From NCBI GenBank assembly GCA_003242605.1, contig QGUZ01000187.1:1-9562 (forward strand): a stretch of 9,562 nucleotides of DNA, given 5' to 3'. Position numbers and translations under genes: made by a program. The stretch comes from Actinomycetota bacterium (GTDB taxonomy: Bacteria; Actinomycetota; Actinomycetes; Streptosporangiales; Streptosporangiaceae). The notes under the pieces were generated by a model that saw only the letters and a program-made list of their open reading frames with translations, searched no databases and had not been told where the DNA came from. How positions within the stretch are numbered: the first letter of the stretch is position 1; each line of letters opens with the position of its first letter. This document shows positions 6,078 to 9,562 of this stretch, in pieces.

Positions 6078-6092
6078 GACACCAAAGGTGTC
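6078..6092. promoter_or_regulatory. Palindromic operator candidate upstream of the anti-sigma gene
   Basis: GACACC-AAA-GGTGTC is a perfect inverted repeat, 6-bp arms with a 3-bp centre, 45 nt before the GTG of the anti-sigma gene. A possible -10, TAGGTT (6103-6108), follows at a spacing that would put the palindrome over the -35 region, where a repressor could act. No known regulator consensus is recognised with confidence. Confidence 0.4.
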
Positions 6093-6137
6093 CCGGGGGC
6101 GGTAGGTTGCAGTCAGCGGCTTTGTACGAGGAGGAAC

Positions 6138-6569
6138 GTGGCTGACGAGACGGTGACGCGTGCTCAGGGCGTCGGCATACCGGGGGTGCGCGACGCGGTG
6201 TGCGTGCGCATGCCGGCGGTGAGCGCCTATCTGTCCGTGTTGCGTACGGCGACCGCCGGGCTCGCCGCGCGTCTGGACTTCACCATCGACCAGATCGAGG
6301 ATCTGCGGATCGCGGTGGACGAGGCGTGCGCCATGCTGCTGCGGCAGGCGGTGCCCGGCACCGACCTGGTCGCCGAGTTCGAGCTGGACGGGGACGAGAT
6401 GACCGTTCGCGTCGAGGTGAGCACGGTCGGCAACACCGAGCCGCGCCGCGACGACTTCGCGTGGATGGTTCTCACCGCGCTGGCCGACGACGTCGACGCG
6501 GTCACCGATTCCCCTGATCGCATGGCGATCGTGTTGCGTAAACGTCGAGACGTGGCGGGGCCGGTGTGA
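6138..6569 (+). CDS. UsfX/RsbW-family anti-sigma factor (degenerate GHKL ATPase fold)
   Basis: A 143-aa cytoplasmic protein predicted to bind and silence the sigma factor encoded next to it. The pattern DLRIAVDEACAML (55-67) and the C-terminal FAWMVLTALADDVDA (107-121) closely match mycobacterial UsfX, the SigF antagonist. The N-box asparagine that chelates Mg-ATP in kinase-active RsbW/SpoIIAB proteins is replaced by Met66, and no Asp-x-Gly box is visible. As I recall, UsfX itself also lacks this Asn, so sigma binding without ordinary kinase activity is likely. The GTG at 6138 follows AGGAGG at 6129-6134, a close 3-nt spacing. The stop overlaps a possible GTG start of the sigma gene, so the two form an operon. 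A palindromic operator candidate lies 45 nt upstream. Confidence 0.82.
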   Translation: MADETVTRAQGVGIPGVRDAVCVRMPAVSAYLSVLRTATAGLAARLDFTIDQIEDLRIAVDEACAMLLRQAVPGTDLVAEFELDGDEMTVRVEVSTVGNTEPRRDDFAWMVLTALADDVDAVTDSPDRMAIVLRKRRDVAGPV

Positions 6570-6586
6570 TGGAAAGGACCCGTGCC

Positions 6587-7369
6587 ATGCCTTCCAGCGA
6601 ACAGGCGGCGGTGCCCGACCGCGTGCGCGCGCGCACGCTCTTCGCCGAGCTCGCCACGCTGCCCCCGGACGACCCGCGGCGTCAGCGCATCCGTGACGAG
6701 CTCGTCGAGCTCCACCTGCCGCTGGTGGAGTACCTCGCCCGCCGCTTCCGTAACCGTGGCGAGTGGCTCGACGACCTCACCCAGGTGGCGACGATCGGCC
6801 TGATCAAGTCGATCGACCGGTTCGACCTCGACCGCGGGGTCGAGTTCTCCACGTACGCCACGCCCACGATCGTGGGTGAGATCAAGCGGCACTTCCGGGA
6901 CAAGGGCTGGGCCGTCCGGGTGCCGCGCCGGCTGCAGGAGCTCAAGCTGTCGCTCACCAAGGCGATCAGCGAGCTCTCCCAGCGCGAGGGCCGCGCCCCC
7001 ACGGTGAGCGAGCTCGCCGAGCACCTGCAGATGAGCGAGGAGGACGTGCTCGAGGGCCTGGAGTCCGCGAACGCGTACTCCACGGTCTCCCTCGACGCGC
7101 CCGACTCCGGGGACGAGGACGCGCCGGCGGTCGCCGACTCCCTCGGGATGGTCGACGACTCGCTGGAGGGCGTCGAGTACCGGGAGTCGCTCAAGCCGCT
7201 GCTGGAACGGCTGCCGCCCCGGGAGAAGCGCATCCTGCTGCTGCGCTTCTTCGGCAACATGACCCAGTCCCAGATCGCGAACGAGCTCGGCATCTCCCAG
7301 ATGCACGTGTCGCGGCTGCTCGCGCGCACCCTCGCGCAGCTCCGCGAGGGCCTCACCGCGGAGGACTGA
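6587..7369 (+). CDS. SigB/SigF-family alternative RNA polymerase sigma factor
   Basis: Directs RNA polymerase to a stress or developmental regulon. From the ATG at 6587 it is 260 aa. Region 2 (about 40-112) has HLPLVEYLARRF, DDLTQVATIGLIKSIDRFD and STYATPTIVGEIKRHFRDKGW; region 3 (115-165) includes ELSQREGRAPTVSELAEHLQ; region 4 (203-255) has LPPREKRILLLRFFGNMTQ and the helix-turn-helix IANELGISQMHVSRLLART. Region 1.1 is absent, as in group 3 sigma factors. It matches mycobacterial SigF and Streptomyces SigH/SigF types. The ATG at 6587 is preferred because AAAGGA lies 8 nt upstream; a GTG at 6566 overlapping the anti-sigma stop would add 7 residues and cannot be excluded. The adjacent anti-sigma gene makes partner control very likely; no anti-anti-sigma gene is visible here. 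Confidence 0.92.
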   Translation: MPSSEQAAVPDRVRARTLFAELATLPPDDPRRQRIRDELVELHLPLVEYLARRFRNRGEWLDDLTQVATIGLIKSIDRFDLDRGVEFSTYATPTIVGEIKRHFRDKGWAVRVPRRLQELKLSLTKAISELSQREGRAPTVSELAEHLQMSEEDVLEGLESANAYSTVSLDAPDSGDEDAPAVADSLGMVDDSLEGVEYRESLKPLLERLPPREKRILLLRFFGNMTQSQIANELGISQMHVSRLLARTLAQLREGLTAED

Positions 7370-7489
7370 GGCCGAACGGCGGGTACGGCGGGCCCGGCGG
7401 CGGCCGCGCGGCTCGCGCGGCGCGGGCGGGGCCGAACGGCGGTGCGGACCGGCCCGGCGGGCGCGGCCGGTCCGCGCCGGGGATTCGCA
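7370..7489. repeat. Degenerate 60-bp direct duplication, G/C-only in character
   Basis: The 13-mer GGCCGAACGGCGG occurs at 7370-7382 and exactly 60 bp later at 7430-7442. GGCCCGGCGG likewise occurs at 7391-7400 and 7451-7460, again offset by 60. Sequence between and after these blocks is similar but diverged. This looks like an old tandem duplication in the gap between two convergent genes; the second copy has become part of a terminator hairpin. Confidence 0.6.
7441..7478. terminator. Bidirectional hairpin terminator between the sigma factor and membrane protein genes
   Basis: GCGGACCGGCC (7444-7454) is perfectly complementary to GGCCGGTCCGC (7465-7475) around a 10-nt loop. A G/T wobble and two further G/C pairs extend the stem out to 7441 and 7478. 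It sits between the convergent stops at 7369 (plus) and 7518 (minus), so it can serve both. Confidence 0.75.
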
Positions 7490-7517
7490 CGGCCGCAAAC
7501 CGGCCGTGGCGGCCGCG

Positions 7518-7994
7518 TCAGGGGCCGGAGCGCCGTTTTGCGGGCCCGTCGCCGGGGTCCCCCGTACCGGAGTCCTTCGCCGCCTTTCCGGCGTCCTCGG
7601 GGCCGCCGTCGGGGAAGGCGCCGTCGTACAGCACGCGGGTGGACGGCGGGGCGAGCAGCGTCACGATCGCGGTGAGCGCGGCCGCGAGCAGCGCCGCCCC
7701 GGCCACCTGCCTGCCGGACTGGATGAGCGTGATCGCGACCGGCAGCGCGAAGACCTGCGTGAGCACGCCCGGCGAGCGGCTCCACCGCTGCGCGCCGTAC
7801 GCCCCCCAGGCCACCCAGATGAGCGCCGCCCCGACGATGACCCCGATCGCCGACTCGGCGATCGAGCTGGCGAGGTCGTGGGGCTCGCCGACCACGGTCA
7901 GCACGGCGACGTAGCCGCCGAGGCCCAGCACGCACAGCCCTTCCAGGGCGATGACCACGGCGGCGATGACCAGCGTGAACGGAGGCTTGGACAC
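7518..7994 (-). CDS. Small integral membrane protein, four predicted helices, function unknown
   Basis: I do not recognise a named family. From the GTG at 7994 the product is 158 aa with hydrophobic segments at about 7-33, 46-68, 77-92 and 96-114, then a hydrophilic, Gly/Asp/Lys-rich tail of some 35 residues (GAFPDGGPEDAG onward). Small charged loops include GEPHDLASS between helices 1 and 2 and GAQRWSRSPG between 2 and 3. Such four-helix proteins are common and uncharacterised in actinomycetes. A TTG at 8003 would add three residues, but its upstream context is poor. For the GTG, TAGGGT (8008-8003) lies 8 nt upstream and looks like a -10, suggesting a leaderless mRNA. It is divergent from the lipid kinase across only 35 bp, which hints at shared control but not at a specific function. 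Confidence 0.72.
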   Translation of the reverse strand: MSKPPFTLVIAAVVIALEGLCVLGLGGYVAVLTVVGEPHDLASSIAESAIGVIVGAALIWVAWGAYGAQRWSRSPGVLTQVFALPVAITLIQSGRQVAGAALLAAALTAIVTLLAPPSTRVLYDGAFPDGGPEDAGKAAKDSGTGDPGDGPAKRRSGP

Positions 7995-8029
7995 ATCCGG
8001 CAACCCTACCCCCGGTTACGCTTTTCGGC
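7995..8029. promoter_or_regulatory. 35-bp divergent spacer with two likely leaderless -10 elements
   Basis: On the plus strand TACGCT (8017-8022) lies 7 nt before the ATG at 8030. On the minus strand TAGGGT (8008-8003) lies 8 nt before the GTG at 7994. Both fit TANNNT, both sit where a -10 would place transcription at the start codon, and neither gene has a convincing ribosome-binding site. The -35 regions would overlap or enter the opposite gene; none is obvious. Confidence 0.5.
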
Positions 8030-8986
8030 ATGCGCGCACTGCTGCTGGTCAATCCCATGGCCACGACGACCACCCGGCGTACCCGGACCGTGCTCATCCG
8101 CGCCCTGAGCGCGGCCGTCGACCTCACCGTGGAGGAGACCGGCTACCGGGGCCACGCGGCCGCCCTCGCCGGGACCGCCCGGGAGAAGGGGTTCGACCTG
8201 GTGGCGGTGCTCGGCGGCGACGGCACGATCAACGAGGCGGTGAACGGCCTGCTCGCGGCGGACGGCGCCGGCGCGGCCGGGCGGGCCGCCGGCGACCTCC
8301 CGGCGCTCATGGTGATCCCCGGCGGCAGCGCCAACGTGTTCGCCCGGGCCCTCGGCCTGCCGAACAACGCGGTGGAGGCGACGGGCGCGGTCCTGGAGGC
8401 GCTGCGGGAGGGCCGCCGCCGCACCGTGGGCCTCGGCCTCGCTTCCGGCCCGGAGGGCGACCGGTACTTCACGTTCTGCGCCGGGGTGGGGTACGACGCG
8501 GAGGTGGTGCGCGCGGTGGAGGCGCTGCGTGGCGCGGGCCGGCGGGCCGGGCCGGTCCTCTACGCCCGGACCGCGGTGCGTCACTTCTTCCTCACCGACC
8601 GCCGCACCCCGGCGCTGCGGCTGGAGCGCCCGGGCTACCGTCCCGAGGACGGCATCTTCATGGCGATCATCTCGAACACCGCGCCGTGGACGTACGCGGG
8701 CCCGTGGCCGATCAACCCGACCCCGTGGGCGAGTTTCGGCACCGGGCTCGACATGCTCGGCCTCAAGCGCATGGGGCTGCCGACGATGCTGCAGGTGCTG
8801 CCGCAGGTGCTGCGCCGCCGCGACACCCTGCTGCGCGGGCGGCACCTGGTGCAGACGCACGACGAGGAGGAGTTCACGCTGGTCGCGAGCCGGCCGATCG
8901 CGTTCCAGCTCGACGGCGACTACCTCGGGGAGCGGGAGCGGATCACCTTCCGGTCCGTGCCGAATGCGTTACTGGTGGTTGCCTAA
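8030..8986 (+). CDS. Diacylglycerol kinase-family lipid kinase
   Basis: A 318-aa soluble or membrane-associated kinase that phosphorylates a lipid such as diacylglycerol, using ATP, probably for phospholipid recycling. The N-terminal catalytic domain starts RALLLVNPMA. It has the nucleotide-binding LGGDGTINEAVNG (GGDGT at 62-66) and PGGSANVFARALG (97-109), a form of the PGGTxN loop typical of actinobacterial members. The C-terminal beta-rich domain includes FCAGVGYDAEVV (149-160), ISNTAPWTYAGPW, and near the end FQLDGDYLGERERI with the conserved substrate-domain Asp. The true lipid substrate (diacylglycerol, sphingoid base or other) cannot be told from sequence. The ATG at 8030 begins exactly where the family begins; there is no ribosome-binding site, and TACGCT 7 nt upstream suggests a leaderless transcript. 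Confidence 0.9.
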   Translation: MRALLLVNPMATTTTRRTRTVLIRALSAAVDLTVEETGYRGHAAALAGTAREKGFDLVAVLGGDGTINEAVNGLLAADGAGAAGRAAGDLPALMVIPGGSANVFARALGLPNNAVEATGAVLEALREGRRRTVGLGLASGPEGDRYFTFCAGVGYDAEVVRAVEALRGAGRRAGPVLYARTAVRHFFLTDRRTPALRLERPGYRPEDGIFMAIISNTAPWTYAGPWPINPTPWASFGTGLDMLGLKRMGLPTMLQVLPQVLRRRDTLLRGRHLVQTHDEEEFTLVASRPIAFQLDGDYLGERERITFRSVPNALLVVA

Positions 8987-8993
8987 CCGACCA
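8973..8993 (+). terminator. Small hairpin over the lipid-kinase stop codon (weak terminator candidate)
   Basis: TGGTGGTT (8973-8980) can pair with AACC-G-ACCA (8985-8993) with one bulged G and a 4-nt loop; the TAA stop at 8984-8986 lies inside it. It is short and lacks a T-run, so transcripts may continue to the stronger hairpins at 9103-9178. Confidence 0.3.
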
Positions 8994-9102
8994 CGAAGAG
9001 TAACGGTGTGACGCACTCAACAGTCATAACCGGCAAAACCTTCGTCCAAACCTCTTGCGTGCGGTTGAGCCTCCTGAAAAGCTCATCTTGACGTCGGAAC
9101 GT

Positions 9103-9137
9103 AGGACCTTTGCGAGCGGCAACCTCGCCAAGGACCT
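9103..9137 (+). ncRNA. First stem-loop of the whiB1 upstream region
   Basis: CCTTTGCGAG (9107-9116) pairs with CTCGCCAAGG (9124-9133) at nine of ten positions around a 7-nt loop. After an A/A mismatch, AGG (9103-9105) pairs with CCT (9135-9137). It could be part of a structured mRNA leader or a terminator for the lipid kinase. The flat, non-coding base composition of 8987-9261 supports a regulatory role over a hidden gene. Confidence 0.45.
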
Positions 9138-9155
9138 TCGGCGATCACGCATCCA

Positions 9156-9178
9156 GCCCGAAACGCTCCGTTTCGGGC
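9156..9178 (+). terminator. Perfect 10-bp stem-loop upstream of whiB1 (terminator or attenuator)
   Basis: GCCCGAAACG (9156-9165) and CGTTTCGGGC (9169-9178) are fully complementary around a CTC loop. It lies 169 nt past the lipid-kinase stop and 84 nt before the whiB1 ATG, followed by CCCCGTTTG. If transcription of whiB1 starts downstream this is a terminator for the upstream gene; if it starts upstream, an attenuator or leader element. Confidence 0.6.
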
Positions 9179-9195
9179 CCCCGTTTGCCACACCT

Positions 9196-9211
9196 CGTGA
9201 ATCTCTTCACA
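9196..9211. promoter_or_regulatory. CRP-type binding site upstream of whiB1
   Basis: CGTGA-ATCTCT-TCACA matches the CRP/FNR-family consensus TGTGA-N6-TCACA at nine of ten positions and is centred 58 nt before the whiB1 ATG. In M. tuberculosis the CRP homologue Rv3676 is known to bind and control whiB1, so the site has a precedent in the orthologous promoter. TTGCCA (9185-9190), five of six -35 bases, lies just upstream; no strong -10 is evident. A weaker half-site TGTGA is at 9007-9011. Confidence 0.6.
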
Positions 9212-9261
9212 AAGTACGGCCCCACCGGAGCCCGCGAGCTCCACTGACGAAGGAGTGACGC

Positions 9262-9519
9262 ATGGACTGGCGCCACCGCGCTGCCTGCCGTGACGTGGAC
9301 CCCGAGCTGTTCTTCCCGATCGGCAACAGCGGACCCGCACTGCTGCAGATCGAAGAGGCCAAGCAGGTATGCCGGCAGTGCTCGGTCCGTGAGCTCTGCC
9401 TGAAGTGGGCTCTGGAGACCGGTCAGGACGCCGGCGTCTGGGGCGGGATGAGCGAGGACGAGCGCCGCGCCCTCAAGCGTCGTGCCGCCCGTGCGCGCGC
9501 CCGCGCCGCCGCCGTCTGA
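9262..9519 (+). CDS. whiB1: WhiB-family iron-sulfur transcriptional regulator, WhiB1/WblE type
   Basis: An 85-aa cytoplasmic regulator that holds a [4Fe-4S] cluster through Cys9, Cys37, Cys40 and Cys46, the spacing of M. tuberculosis WhiB1. It starts MDWRHRAACRD and continues DPELFFPIGNSGPA, the turn GVWGG (58-62) and a basic, DNA-contacting tail rich in Arg and Ala after SEDERRALKRR. This near-identity with WhiB1 (WblE in Streptomyces) makes the subgroup assignment firm. WhiB1 binds region 4 of the principal sigma factor, and its cluster reacts with nitric oxide, so the protein links redox or NO stress to transcription. The ATG follows AAGGAG (9250-9255) by 6 nt. The upstream 275 bp carry two stem-loops and a CRP-type site. 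It is transcribed alone, as far as the window shows. Confidence 0.96.
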   Translation: MDWRHRAACRDVDPELFFPIGNSGPALLQIEEAKQVCRQCSVRELCLKWALETGQDAGVWGGMSEDERRALKRRAARARARAAAV

Positions 9520-9562
9520 CATATCCCGCGCCTCACCCCCTCGACCAGAGCTTGGCCGTACC
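9520..9562. other. Right-edge spacer, nothing recognised
   Basis: The 43 bases after the whiB1 stop contain no start with a ribosome-binding site and no hairpin that I can support. A convergent or following gene probably lies beyond the edge. Confidence 0.5.

Noticed and set aside
6105..6127. GGTTG followed by TTGTAC as a SigF/SigH-type promoter for the anti-sigma gene
   Set aside because: Spacer is one base short of the usual range, the -10 matches only four of six bases, and transcription would start inside the ribosome-binding site.
6227..8127. Very long minus-strand frames opposite the anti-sigma and sigma genes
   Set aside because: Arg/Ser/Ala-rich with no recognisable domain; they cover genuine genes and a terminator.
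9055..9258. A possible 67-aa leader peptide upstream of whiB1 starting with TTG
   Set aside because: No ribosome-binding site, mixed third-position composition unlike real genes here, and it spans two hairpins, the CRP-type site and the whiB1 ribosome-binding site.

Overview
The window is very GC-rich DNA with strong G/C preference at third codon positions, dense gene packing, 4-nt ATGA overlaps and GTG starts. It carries a nickel superoxide dismutase, a UsfX/SigF-type anti-sigma and sigma pair, a CGNR zinc-finger protein and a WhiB1/WblE-type WhiB protein. Together these point to a high-GC actinomycete. The protein sequences read like Streptosporangiales/Streptomyces relatives, but genus and species cannot be fixed from the window.

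Layout. 1-397 (+): the 3' end of a trypsin-fold (S1-like) secreted-protease homologue whose nucleophile position reads Asp instead of Ser. 398-640: a convergent intergenic stretch with two strong hairpin terminators and an 18-bp tandem duplication. 641-1816 (-): malic enzyme. 1817-2080: divergent promoter region. 2081-4505 (+): a three-gene operon for a polar amino-acid ABC importer (lipoprotein, permease, ATPase), each joined to the next by a 4-nt overlap. 4596-5123 (+): CGNR zinc-finger putative regulator. 5169-5489 (-): SodX-type maturation protease, divergent from sodN (5573-5977, +), with a striking palindrome over the sodN ribosome-binding site and start codon. 6138-7369 (+): UsfX/RsbW-like anti-sigma factor followed by a SigB/SigF-family sigma factor. 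7518-7994 (-): unrecognised four-helix membrane protein. 8030-8986 (+): diacylglycerol-kinase-family lipid kinase, divergent from the membrane protein across a 35-bp gap in which both transcripts look leaderless. 9262-9519 (+): WhiB1/WblE, preceded by two tandem stem-loops and a near-consensus CRP-type site.

How the genes fit together. The left half is central metabolism and transport: malate to pyruvate plus reducing power, and amino-acid import. The right half is a stress and redox cluster: superoxide removal with its own maturation protease, a general-stress sigma factor with its antagonist, and an iron-sulfur NO/redox-sensing WhiB protein. From memory, S. coelicolor has relatives of these genes in roughly the same neighbourhood (malic enzyme, amino-acid ABC transporter, sodN/sodX, ushX-sigH, wblE), so this is most likely a conserved chromosomal core segment rather than an island. 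I see no transposase, integrase, tRNA, CRISPR array or phage gene.

I did not find a clear new multi-gene system. The leads most worth checking are regulatory: the palindrome over the sodN start, the whiB1 leader (two hairpins plus a CRP-like site), the back-to-back leaderless promoter pair at 7995-8029, and the Ser-to-Asp change in the protease-like protein.
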